A DNA stretch of 57,511 nucleotides from NCBI GenBank assembly GCA_017461765.1, contig JAFTXO010000043.1:1-57511 (forward strand), in the 5' to 3' direction. Source of the DNA: Clostridia bacterium. GTDB taxonomy: Bacteria; Bacillota; Clostridia; Oscillospirales; CAG-272. Below, one piece after another: positions 48,492 to 56,609 of this stretch; position 1 is the first letter of the stretch; each line of letters opens with the position of its first letter. The position numbers and the translations under genes are program-made. The notes below the pieces were generated by a model. The model was given only the letters and a program-made list of their open reading frames with translations, made no database searches and was not told where the DNA came from.

Positions 48492-50918
48492 TAAGGATTC
48501 CGCCATATGGATCTTTGCTATATGACGTCTCATGAAAATATTAACGATACCTGCAAAGAACACCGTACATACAACGCTCAGAAGATAGCTGAGCGGTGTT
48601 ATTTGAAGATTAAATGCAAACGTATCGATAACAACAAAGCTCATTACCGTTCTGTGAAAAAGCCAGCCCAGCGGAAGTCCTATCAGGCTTGCTATCACTG
48701 AAAGGATTATATTTTCTCTCAAAACATAGCTATTCGTTTCCTTTGGATAGAAGCCGAGCACCTCAACGGTTGCTATCTCTCTGCTCCGCTCCGCAAGATT
48801 TATATTCGTGAGATTATAGATAACTATAAAAGCAAGCGCTCCCGAAAATACGACAACGAGCCATATAATATAATCAAGGCACGAGAGCGCGCTGTTTACG
48901 TTATCTCTTATCATATCAAGCTGTTGAACGCTCGTTATGGTTGAAATATCCGTAAGGGATCTTGATACCGACTCAATATCCGCAGAAGCTTTTATGAATA
49001 ATGTATCAGCGCTCCAGCTACCCAAAAGCTCGTTATAGGTTTCATCGGATATCATAACATAGTTATATATATAGTTATCGAATATTCCGCCGATCTTTAC
49101 ATTATAGGTCTTCATATCAGATGTACGTATTTCGATAGTATCACCGACAGAAACATTCATTTCGTCGGCTATTTTATTGTTTATCAGTGCGTCTCCCTTT
49201 TGCGGAAGCGATACTTTATCGTCGTTATTATGAAAATCCCAGAACTCCGTTATTTTTTCGTTATCTGAAAAGCTTACGAGATTTACCGAGCTCATATTCT
49301 TTTCTCCAAGGATATCGACACGGTCGTTTCTTGCGGAAATATACGAGGATATTCCGTTTATATTTTTTATCTTTTCTGTAAGCTCATTATCTTCCTCTCC
49401 CTCAAACGAGACCTCGATATTGTATTTCTGTACATTGCCGTATTGGAGCGAGCCGATACCCACCATAGAATCACGTATGCCGAAGGCTGTAACGACAAGA
49501 GCCGCACAGCAGCTTATACCGACTATCATCATGACAAGTCTGCGTTTATATCTGAACATATTACGAAGCGTTATCTTTTGAAGAAAATTAAAGCGCTTCC
49601 AAAGAGGTGATATTCTCTCAAGCAATATTCTCTTTCCGGTTTTGGCAGAGCGTGGGCGTATAAGGTTTGCAGGAACGTCTGAGAGCTCTTTTTTGCAGGA
49701 TATATATGTACTTCCAAGAATTCCTATAAGAGCCACAACAAGCGTTATTATGGCAAGTGACGGGCTAAAGAAATAAAGAAGCTCCGTAAAGCCGTAAAGT
49801 ACTTCGTATGCAAACCAGAATATCTTAGGCAAAATCCATTTACAAAGGAAAAATCCTACTGCCCAACCGATTATCGTTGCGCTTCCTGCATACAAAAGAT
49901 ATTTCGCCATTATTTTTGAATTACTAAAGCCTATCGCCTTTAAAACACCTATTTGTGTGCGCTCCTCGTCCACCATACGAGTCATGGTGGTTATGCAGAC
50001 GAGTATTGCTATAAGTATAAAGAACACGGGAAAAATATTTGCAACTCCGCTTATTATTGCGGTATCGTTTTCAAAGCTTACATAGCCTGCATTCTCGGAT
50101 CTTGTAAGAACATACACGCTCGGCTGAGAGATCCCCGAAAGCTGAGGAGATATCGAAATTGACGAAAGTATTGCTTCATATCTTTTGTTTGCAAGTCTTG
50201 TTGCAAGCAATGTAACATCAGACTTATGATCCTCGATATTTTTTTCATACTCATCGGTATATATTTCGGCTGTAGCGTTTAAGGTCACGCTTACTTCCGT
50301 ATAAAACTCCGAGGCAAAATTTTCGCTTGGTATGTATATGAAAAAGCTTATCGCGCCGTTTCCTATATTAGTTGTTCCGCGGTCAATACCGAGATACAGG
50401 GGTGAGTCAACAAGACCCACTATCGTATATTCTTTATTTTTGATGATTGAGGATGCGGCATCCGTATTTGTTTCGGATATGGTTATCTTTTTTCCGATAT
50501 CGTTCTTATCAAATCTTTCGGCATCGGCAAGACATTCGTTATCGGCAATTGGAATTCTTCCCTCAACAAAGGATGGAAGATTAATTCTTTCAGGCATAGC
50601 GAAAACCTTTATTGCTTGTTCTCTGTTATCAAAGGTCGCCAATAAATCGGCAGTGACCGTTCCCTCCGCGTCCTCAACACCCGAAAGAGCTTTAAATTCA
50701 GACACGTCCTCGGGTGAAAAGCCCATTGTTGAGTAAATGCGGTAATCATAAAAATTATACTCGCGAAGATAGTTATCGCACGTATTGATCATAGAATCGG
50801 TAGTTATTTTCAATCCTGCGAAAAAGCCTACGCTGAGTGCGACGATCAAAAGTATCGCCATATAGCGTCCCAAAAATGCGCGTATCGAGCGCTGTGTCAT
50901 TTTAAATACAGATCTCAT
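48477..50918 (-). CDS. FtsX/MacB-type ABC transporter permease
   Basis: 813 residues. N-terminal helix ~17-37, large outer domain to ~285, three helices ~295-410, a second single helix ~455-477, another outer domain (~480-690) and a final helix set ~695-800: two FtsX units in tandem, as in large lipid or peptide exporters. VDEERTQIGVLKAIGFS and SREIATVEVLGFYPKE are the coupling motifs facing the ATPase. Its ATG is 4 bases after the ATPase stop. Substrate unknown; no two-component bacitracin-type regulators adjoin. Confidence 0.9.
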   Translation of the reverse strand: MRSVFKMTQRSIRAFLGRYMAILLIVALSVGFFAGLKITTDSMINTCDNYLREYNFYDYRIYSTMGFSPEDVSEFKALSGVEDAEGTVTADLLATFDNREQAIKVFAMPERINLPSFVEGRIPIADNECLADAERFDKNDIGKKITISETNTDAASSIIKNKEYTIVGLVDSPLYLGIDRGTTNIGNGAISFFIYIPSENFASEFYTEVSVTLNATAEIYTDEYEKNIEDHKSDVTLLATRLANKRYEAILSSISISPQLSGISQPSVYVLTRSENAGYVSFENDTAIISGVANIFPVFFILIAILVCITTMTRMVDEERTQIGVLKAIGFSNSKIMAKYLLYAGSATIIGWAVGFFLCKWILPKIFWFAYEVLYGFTELLYFFSPSLAIITLVVALIGILGSTYISCKKELSDVPANLIRPRSAKTGKRILLERISPLWKRFNFLQKITLRNMFRYKRRLVMMIVGISCCAALVVTAFGIRDSMVGIGSLQYGNVQKYNIEVSFEGEEDNELTEKIKNINGISSYISARNDRVDILGEKNMSSVNLVSFSDNEKITEFWDFHNNDDKVSLPQKGDALINNKIADEMNVSVGDTIEIRTSDMKTYNVKIGGIFDNYIYNYVMISDETYNELLGSWSADTLFIKASADIESVSRSLTDISTITSVQQLDMIRDNVNSALSCLDYIIWLVVVFSGALAFIVIYNLTNINLAERSREIATVEVLGFYPKETNSYVLRENIILSVIASLIGLPLGWLFHRTVMSFVVIDTFAFNLQITPLSYLLSVVCTVFFAGIVNIFMRRHIAKIHMAESLKAVE

Positions 50919-50921
50919 AGA

Positions 50922-51629
50922 TCACCACTCTATATCCTCTATAGGAATTATATTTTCATTCAGTTCATTCGAAATTATCTTACCGCTTTTTATTCTTATT
51001 ATTCTTTCAGCCATAGGTGCTATTGCTTGATTGTGAGTAATTATTATAACTGTCATTTTTCTTTCGCGGCTCAGATCGTAAAGAAGCTTCAATACTGCCT
51101 TACCCGTGATATAATCAAGAGCTCCCGTGGGCTCATCGCACAAAAGCAACCGAGGATTTTTGGCAAGCGCACGCGCTATTGCCACGCGTTGCTGCTCTCC
51201 GCCTGAGAGCTGAGCGGGAAAATTATTTTTTCTCTCGCTTAGTCCAACCATAGAAAGAGCGTCCTGAGCCGATATCGGATCGTTACAGAGCTGCGCCGCG
51301 ATCTCAACATTTTCAAGTGCGGTGAGATTGGGAATAAGATTATAGAATTGAAATACGAAGCCGACATCGTGACGGCGATATTCAATAAGCTCTTTTTTAT
51401 TAAGCTTCGAGATATCTTTTCCGTCAAATTCGATTTTGCCTGCAGTTACGGTATCCATTCCACCAAGCATATTAAGAAGCGTCGTTTTTCCTGCTCCTGA
51501 TTCTCCGAGCAAAATGCAAAACTCACCTTTATTTATTTCAAAATTTATTTTATCAAGCGCATTGAAGCTTGACTCCTCTGTGCCGTAGGTCTTTACTACA
51601 TCTTCAAATTTTATATAAGACTGCTCCAT
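50922..51629 (-). CDS. ABC transporter ATPase, LolD/MacB type
   Basis: 235 residues. Walker [15 protein letters not shown], signature [16 protein letters not shown], Walker [13 protein letters not shown], switch [10 protein letters not shown]. The MacB/LolD/FtsE subfamily is indicated by [15 protein letters not shown] and [20 protein letters not shown]. Works with the FtsX-type permease that follows in the same transcript. No strong promoter could be chosen in the AT-rich region upstream. Confidence 0.93.
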   Translation of the reverse strand: MEQSYIKFEDVVKTYGTEESSFNALDKINFEINKGEFCILLGESGAGKTTLLNMLGGMDTVTAGKIEFDGKDISKLNKKELIEYRRHDVGFVFQFYNLIPNLTALENVEIAAQLCNDPISAQDALSMVGLSERKNNFPAQLSGGEQQRVAIARALAKNPRLLLCDEPTGALDYITGKAVLKLLYDLSRERKMTVIIITHNQAIAPMAERIIRIKSGKIISNELNENIIPIEDIEW

Positions 51630-51791
51630 TTTTTCTCCAAATGCATTTTTTATTTTATTTTATCACATTTGACTTATGAAATTGTAGATAATTTGTTAAA
51701 TTATTAAACAAGTCATCCATTTCCTTCTAACTTTTGAATATTTTGTACATAAAAATGATATTTTTCATGATTTTATTATACAATTTCAATA

Positions 51792-52078
51792 AAGAGCGCT
51801 TACTTGCTGAGCATAACATTACGCAAAGTATGTCCCGAAAGGGAAGCTTATGGATAACGGCATAATGGAAAACTTCTTCGGCAGACTTAAGGTCGAGATG
51901 TATTATGGCGAAAAATTTGAATGCCCTCGGGGATTCATTGAAAAGTTGAAGAATACACAGATTACTACAACAATGAAAGAATTTCAATGAATTTAAAAGG
52001 AATGAGCCCAGTTCAATACCGAGCTCATTCGCAAACAATTTAATATTTAATTTTTGTCTAAACTTTTGGGTTCACTTC
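51792..52078 (+). mobile_element. IS3-family (IS150-like) transposase remnant with right end
   Basis: Plus-strand frames encode the C-terminal catalytic part of an IS3 OrfB: NITQSMSRKGSLMDNGIMEN, FFGRLKVEMYYG, then after a frameshift near 51950 YTDYYNNERISMNLKGMSPV and QYRAHS. The sequence TGTCTAAACTTTTGGGTTCA (52053-52072) resembles the IS3/IS150 right inverted repeat. The first DDE residues and the whole left part are missing, so it is dead. It sits between the ABC exporter and the HAD gene. The preceding 51640-51790 is AT-rich with nothing evident. Confidence 0.85.
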
Positions 52079-52095
52079 ATTAGCAATAGCTTTTG

Positions 52096-52860
52096 TTAAT
52101 ACACAAGAGGTTTTATAATCACCGGAAAATCTTCATAGTTATCGATCGTGAGATAATTAAAATCTGAATTATATATCGACTCGTCATTACCGCCATAGCC
52201 GTAATCATCACCTATATACACGACGCTTTCGTGATTTATGCCGTTTTCCTTACAATAAAGCTCCAAGGCGTAATATTTATTATAGGGCTTCGGTGACATA
52301 TCAAACGAGGACGAACCGCCGACGAAAACATTATAATCCGAAAATGCCTCCAATACCTCATTATAGATAAGTCTTCTCTTTTTTCTGTCGGGATCAAATG
52401 CAAGCTTATCCTCCTGTATTGCCTTTGTTCCGAGTATCGGAAATGTAATACAGCCCGAGGAATGATATTCGACGTTTTCGCCTCTGTATTCGCTAAAGTT
52501 GTATTTTTCTCTAAAATATGTTACCTTGCTTTCGATCTCTTCTTTGTTCGTTTCAAAAATCTCATCACGCAAAATATCGATATCCTTTTTATCCTTATTG
52601 TACACAGCGTACTGCAAGCCGTAGTTGCCGATAATATCGATAGGATATGCTTCCATCTGATTAAAAATTCTTCTTGCCTGACCTGCTCCCACCATTAAAA
52701 GCTTATATCTTTTTGAAAGTGCATCGAGCGCTCGCTTATGCTCCGCATCAAGAGGCTGTTTATGTTGAGTTAGCGTGCCGTCAAGATCCATAGCTATAAG
52801 CTTTATCTTACTTTTATCGATCTTCTTTTTTTCTCCGCCAAGAGTTTTTATTTCAATCAT
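52096..52860 (-). CDS. HAD-superfamily phosphatase, phosphomannomutase-like (HAD-IIB)
   Basis: 254 residues. Motif I DLDGT (nucleophile Asp25, acid Asp27), motif II VGAGQAR, Lys in the GGSSSFDMSPKPYNKYYAL cap-end region, motif IV GDDYGYGGND. The MSPKPYNK stretch recalls the phosphomannomutase branch of HAD-IIB. It overlaps the upstream glycerol-1-phosphate dehydrogenase-like gene by 8 bases, so its substrate may be related (a polyol or sugar phosphate), an inference from pairing only. Confidence 0.85.
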   Translation of the reverse strand: MIEIKTLGGEKKKIDKSKIKLIAMDLDGTLTQHKQPLDAEHKRALDALSKRYKLLMVGAGQARRIFNQMEAYPIDIIGNYGLQYAVYNKDKKDIDILRDEIFETNKEEIESKVTYFREKYNFSEYRGENVEYHSSGCITFPILGTKAIQEDKLAFDPDRKKRRLIYNEVLEAFSDYNVFVGGSSSFDMSPKPYNKYYALELYCKENGINHESVVYIGDDYGYGGNDESIYNSDFNYLTIDNYEDFPVIIKPLVY

Positions 52861-54112
52861 TTTCTTCGCCTCCGAAAAGATCGTAATTAAGCCAAAGTAC
52901 AGTATAACGATCCTTTAAGTCCTTTGCGTAAAGCACTGCGTTTTTGATTTTTTCCTTGCCGTACATTTGATAAAATTCCGTCATATCAAGCTCCACAAGC
53001 GAAAGAAGCTCTTTTATTTTTTCCGAGGTTGGCATTTCCGACAATATAGCTTTTATTTCTTTTTCCTTATTTTTATATACAGAAATGCGATCCTTCTGAT
53101 AGTTGCCTACCTTTTTCTGAAGTGCGATACAGCCGTTTGCAACAGTGCTGTATATTTTCTTTATCTTTTCCTCGTGATCTTCCCTATACTGCGCCTCGGG
53201 AAACGGTCTTTTAATGAGCTTTTCCCGTATTTCGGCTGTTATAACGGTTGAATATGCTACATCTATTCCGTGTACAAAATAGGGCTCTGAGTTTATTATT
53301 CCAATTATCTCAAAGAAGTGCGAAAGATGATGCTCGCTTCCCGATGCGGGACGAGAGGTAGTGGCAAAGCTCATCATTATACCGACCGCCATAAGCGCCT
53401 GGGTAAGAGCTTTTATGCTTTCTTCGTCTCTGGCGAGGAGTCCGTTTGCGGTGTCGATAGTCTTTTTTATCATATCATATGTAGTATCATATATATACTG
53501 ACAAAAATATTCGCCGTTTATCAAGCACGATATTTTCCAATCGTTAAGGGCGGAAAATTTGCCTATTATATCTCCGTAGCCCGCTTTTATCATTTCAAGA
53601 GGCGCGTTTTTCAAAACTGCGGTATCGGCAACGATCGCTTTTGGCAAGCCTGCGGGAACGGTTTCCTTCATGCCGTTTAATATCATAGCTGCTCCGCTCG
53701 ATGCGTATCCGTCCATTGACGGTGCTGTTGCAACGACCATATAAGGAAGCTTGGCAAAATGAGCTACGTATTTACAAAGATCCTGTATAACGCCTGAGCC
53801 GATGCCTATTATAAGCTCTATGCCATCAAGCTTTTCCCTTACCCTCTTAATAGAATCTTCGTTCGGTATCAAAACTGTTTTTCCGCTGAAAATAACGCTT
53901 TTCAGGCTTTTATCAAAAAGAGCTTTTTCCGTTTCCTTTCCTGCCGCGAAATATGTATTTTCATCCGCAACTATAAGTATGTTATTAAAATCAGCGCAAA
54001 GCTCCTTTAAATGTGCAATTGCGCCATTTTCCACGTAAATATATTCTATATCACATTTATGCTCTTTTCCGCAAGAGCATTTTACTCCAAGCAAAATCGA
54101 ATTTATATCCAT
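52853..54112 (-). CDS. sn-glycerol-1-phosphate dehydrogenase-like protein (AraM/EgsA family)
   Basis: 419 residues from the ATG at 54112 (MDINSILL), TTGGAG 6 bases upstream; the TTG at 54124 lies in that ribosome site. Iron/zinc-type dehydrogenase fold: IGIGSGVIQDLCKYVA nucleotide region, ATAPSMDGYASSGAAMI, AGYGDIIGKFSALNDW, and metal-site residues in SGSEHHLSHFFE and FVHGIDVAYST. Bacterial AraM reduces DHAP to sn-glycerol-1-phosphate. It has a Cys-rich N-terminus (CSCGKEHKC) that resembles a small metal site. Forms an operon with the HAD phosphatase. Confidence 0.85.
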   Translation of the reverse strand: MDINSILLGVKCSCGKEHKCDIEYIYVENGAIAHLKELCADFNNILIVADENTYFAAGKETEKALFDKSLKSVIFSGKTVLIPNEDSIKRVREKLDGIELIIGIGSGVIQDLCKYVAHFAKLPYMVVATAPSMDGYASSGAAMILNGMKETVPAGLPKAIVADTAVLKNAPLEMIKAGYGDIIGKFSALNDWKISCLINGEYFCQYIYDTTYDMIKKTIDTANGLLARDEESIKALTQALMAVGIMMSFATTSRPASGSEHHLSHFFEIIGIINSEPYFVHGIDVAYSTVITAEIREKLIKRPFPEAQYREDHEEKIKKIYSTVANGCIALQKKVGNYQKDRISVYKNKEKEIKAILSEMPTSEKIKELLSLVELDMTEFYQMYGKEKIKNAVLYAKDLKDRYTVLWLNYDLFGGEEND

Positions 54113-54181
54113 TTTAAACTCCAATTAGATAATAATTTTCTCTATCTTCGCCGTATTAGGCTTTTATCAAGACTTTAATTG

Positions 54182-54210
54182 ATTATAACACAAAATCGTA
54201 ACTAAATCAA
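54182..54210 (-). promoter_or_regulatory. SigA-type promoter of araM-like/HAD operon
   Basis: Minus strand TTGATT (54205-54210), 17-base spacer, TATAAT (54182-54187); leader of about 65 bases. Confidence 0.75.
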
Positions 54211-54329
54211 TGAGGTACATAAATAATCTTACTAACTCAATTTGTGCAAAGGACAAAAACAGTTCGCCACAAAGATATACAATAGCGTATCAATAGTTGA
54301 GTTTTTATTTATTCTTTGCATCGTATTGT

Positions 54330-54462
54330 TATAATTAGAAACAGATTTTCTTAAAATTGCACTATGACGTGTGCTTGTCTTGATACAAGTCGAAACGGCT
54401 TTGCCAAAGTGACAAAACAACATTTTGATAAAGGAAAAGGCAGTCTGATACTGCCTTAATTT
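54330..54462 (+). ncRNA. possible small transcript with terminator, unassigned
   Basis: TATAAT at 54330-54335 (weak -35) and a hairpin AAGGCAGT/ACTGCCTT at 54437-54457 followed by AATTTTA bracket a stretch without a convincing reading frame. Inside are CTTGT-CTTGAT-ACAAG and GGC-TTT-GCC small stems. The hairpin also has TTTT on the minus strand, so it could instead end a minus-strand RNA starting near 54650. Strand and function open. Confidence 0.3.
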
Positions 54463-54494
54463 TATTAATTTAGATCTCTGTTAATTGTCTCCAT

Positions 54495-54650
54495 AAAATA
54501 AAAGTTAGTATTTCACACGAAACTATTTGGGAAGGCTCACTATGCGAGCTATTTTCGCCCGATCTTACGTGTGCATGCTCCCCTCAGTCTTGGTAAAAAT
54601 CCGAACCCAATTCGTGCAAGCACGAAGATGTTTCACCGTGAGGATGAGAA
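54495..54650. ncRNA. structured region next to tRNA-Arg, possible ncRNA
   Basis: More GC-rich and structured than the spacers around it. Stems visible: GCTC/GAGC at ~54535-54550, TCGTGC-AA-GCACGA at ~54612-54625, and CCTCA (~54583) with TGAGG (~54639) enclosing the latter. The plus strand runs directly into the strong stem at 54652-54685. 6S RNA was considered from size and location but no conserved core could be confirmed. The remaining bases 54211-54329 are AT-rich with nothing evident. Confidence 0.35.
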
Positions 54651-54651
54651 A

Positions 54652-54685
54652 AGCCACCTAAACCGAAAAATCGGTTTAGGTGGCT
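54652..54685 (-). terminator. 15-bp bidirectional terminator after tRNA-Arg
   Basis: Perfect 15-bp stem 54652-54666 with 54671-54685, AAAA loop, TTTT on both strands. It follows the tRNA CCA by two bases on the minus strand. Confidence 0.85.
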
Positions 54686-54687
54686 TT

Positions 54688-54762
54688 TGGCACCCGCAAC
54701 GGGAATCGAACCCATAACTAACCCTTAGGAGGGGTTTATTATATCCATTTAACTATGCAGGC
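54688..54762 (-). tRNA. tRNA-Arg (anticodon CCT)
   Basis: Cloverleaf folds by eye: acceptor GCCTGCA with TGCGGGT (some G:U), D arm GTTA/TAAT with GG in the loop, anticodon stem AACCC/GGGTT with loop CTCCTAA giving anticodon CCT, variable AGTT, T arm ATGGG-TTCGATT-CCCGT, discriminator G, and CCA encoded at 54688-54690. It reads AGG. Confidence 0.95.
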
Positions 54763-54771
54763 GGATATTAG

Positions 54772-54815
54772 CTCTTGAAAGCAAGTGCGACTTGCTTTCA
54801 AGAGTGTTTTATTTT
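54772..54815 (+). terminator. strong 15-bp hairpin between radC and tRNA-Arg
   Basis: Perfect 15-bp stem 54772-54786 with 54790-54804 and a GCG loop. T-rich only on the plus strand (TGTTTTATTTTAG), although the genes here are on the minus strand. It may end a plus-strand RNA, or act as a processing stem between radC and the tRNA. Confidence 0.65.
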
Positions 54816-54820
54816 AGTTT

Positions 54821-55561
54821 TTACATAAACTTGAAGTTTGTGTCTTCAAAAAATGTTTGTTGCCGTTCCTGAAGCTTTTGGCTTGAGTTTGTATTATATA
54901 TTATCGGCACATATTGGTTATTTGCTATGACAAAATGTTCAATTAAGCACACTTCCATTTGTCGAAGCATTTCCGTGAGCGAATTTGTGGTATCAATATC
55001 CTCAGATGAAGGCGTTGTCCTTCCGTTTGGATGATTATGTGCTATCGCTACCATTGATGCGTTATACCGTATTACCTCGTTCATTATAGCTCTTGTTGAT
55101 AGTTGCGCGGAATTTACGCTTCCCGTATGCACCTTCTTTACAGCAAGCTTTTCGTAACGGTTATTTAATAACATTACATAAACGACCTCTGTCGTTTCGC
55201 CTATAAAGATATCTCTGAAATATCTTCCGATCTTATCAGCTGTATCAAAGATTTCCAGATCCCTATGATCGTCAAGAACATATTTTTGAGCTAATTGCGG
55301 GATAAGCTTCAAAAGCGTAGCGGTATTCTCTTTTACACCATCTACTTTAATAAGCTCTTCAAAGCTTGCATCGAAAACTCCTGACAAGCTGCCGAATTTA
55401 TCAAGCAGTGCGTGTGCTATTTCATTTGTATCCTTTCTCGGAATAGAATAAAAAAGCAACAGCTCCAATATGTTATGCGTTTCAAAGCTATCAAGTCCTT
55501 CGGAAAGAAATCTGTTCTTTAATCTCTCTCTGTGTCCTTCGTGTAACAAAGCGTTTTTCAT
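54821..55561 (-). CDS. radC: RadC family JAMM-domain protein
   Basis: 246 residues. N-terminal helix-hairpin-helix region (~15-90; LLLFYSIPRKDTNEIAHALLDKF) and a C-terminal JAMM/MPN+ domain with the metal motif HNHPNGRTTPSSEDID, needed for zinc-peptidase-like folding. Despite its old name a DNA repair role is not established. It starts 2 bases after the glycosyltransferase stop and likely shares its transcript. Slightly longer C-terminus than usual (SSQKLQERQQTFFED). Confidence 0.93.
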   Translation of the reverse strand: MKNALLHEGHRERLKNRFLSEGLDSFETHNILELLLFYSIPRKDTNEIAHALLDKFGSLSGVFDASFEELIKVDGVKENTATLLKLIPQLAQKYVLDDHRDLEIFDTADKIGRYFRDIFIGETTEVVYVMLLNNRYEKLAVKKVHTGSVNSAQLSTRAIMNEVIRYNASMVAIAHNHPNGRTTPSSEDIDTTNSLTEMLRQMEVCLIEHFVIANNQYVPIIYNTNSSQKLQERQQTFFEDTNFKFM

Positions 55562-55563
55562 AA

Positions 55564-56508
55564 TTATTTTTTAACCACGTCTTCTTTATTTGTCTTTGCC
55601 ACTATATAGTGAGGTCTATGCTTGGTTTCCATATAGATTTTTGATATATACTGTCCTATTATTCCGATACAGAAAAATTGAAGTCCACCTATAAAGAGTA
55701 TTATACACACAAGTGATGGCCAGCCTGCAACTGAGTCACCGAAGGCGATTGTTTTAACGAATACGAAAATAAGCATAACAAATGCCAAAAATGTACACAA
55801 AAATCCAGAAATAGTCGCTATACGCAATGGGGCGTTTGAGAAGTTTGTAATTCCGTCCATTGAGTATTTGAAAAGTCCGAAAAAGTTCCATTTCGTCTTT
55901 CCCGCTACTCTTTCGACGTTTTTATATTCCATCCAATAAGTCTTGAAGCCTACCCAGCCGAAAATTCCCTTTGAGAAACGGTTGCTTTCGCACATATTCA
56001 CGATAGCTTCTACCATTTCACGCTTCATAAGACGGAAATCTCTCGCTCCGTCAACAACATCGGCATCTGAAACCTTATTCATTATTTTATAGAACATTTT
56101 AGCGAACAATGAGCGCAGCTTTGGCTCGCCCTTACGGCTAACACGTCTTGTTGCGACGCTATCGTATTCGCCTTTTTCGAGTATTTCCACCATTTCCGGA
56201 AGAAGTGCGGGTGGATCTTGCATATCCGCGTCCATAACCGCGGTATAATCGCCTGTTGCGTTACAAAATCCTGCATACATTGCGCTTTCTTTTCCGAAGT
56301 TTCGGGAGAAAGATATATATTTTACGCGCTCATCCTTGCTTGCGAATTCTATAAGCCTTTCAAGTGTCTTGTCCTTAGAGCCGTCATCGACAAAAAGCAT
56401 TTCGAATTCGTAATTACTCATTTCTTTTGTGACTCTGTCAAGCTCGGCATAAAAAAGCGGTAATGCTTCCTCTTCGTTATAGCACGGAACTATTATAGAA
56501 ATCTTCAT
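55564..56508 (-). CDS. GT2 polyprenyl-phosphate glycosyltransferase (GtrB/DPM1-like)
   Basis: 314 residues. GT-A domain with VDDGSKDKT at 40-48 and metal-binding DAD in MDADMQDPP at 93-100, amphipathic segment near 200, then two membrane helices (~230-255 and ~265-290). It moves a hexose onto undecaprenyl phosphate on the cytoplasmic face for later use outside, as in GtrB, ArnC or CsbB. The sugar is not predictable; no flippase or acceptor genes adjoin. Followed by radC. Confidence 0.9.
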   Translation of the reverse strand: MKISIIVPCYNEEEALPLFYAELDRVTKEMSNYEFEMLFVDDGSKDKTLERLIEFASKDERVKYISFSRNFGKESAMYAGFCNATGDYTAVMDADMQDPPALLPEMVEILEKGEYDSVATRRVSRKGEPKLRSLFAKMFYKIMNKVSDADVVDGARDFRLMKREMVEAIVNMCESNRFSKGIFGWVGFKTYWMEYKNVERVAGKTKWNFFGLFKYSMDGITNFSNAPLRIATISGFLCTFLAFVMLIFVFVKTIAFGDSVAGWPSLVCIILFIGGLQFFCIGIIGQYISKIYMETKHRPHYIVAKTNKEDVVKK

Positions 56509-56536
56509 ATATATGCTCCTTTTGATTGATACTTTA

Positions 56537-56565
56537 ATTTTACCACATAATTACAAGCTTGTCAA
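56537..56565 (-). promoter_or_regulatory. SigA-type promoter of the GT2-radC operon
   Basis: Minus strand TTGACA (56560-56565), 17-base spacer, TAAAAT (56537-56542); 28 bases to the ATG with GGAG ribosome site. Confidence 0.8.
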
Positions 56566-56609
56566 TAGTATAAAAATACTTCTTTCAAAATCGCATTTTT
56601 TATATATTT

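Noticed and set aside
54232-54423. 63-codon minus-strand frame in the non-coding island
   Set aside because: No ribosome site, no family resemblance, and it overlaps a putative promoter and hairpin region.
54495-54690. 6S RNA next to tRNA-Arg
   Set aside because: Size and structure are compatible but a central open bubble flanked by long stems could not be drawn with confidence. Left as an unassigned candidate.
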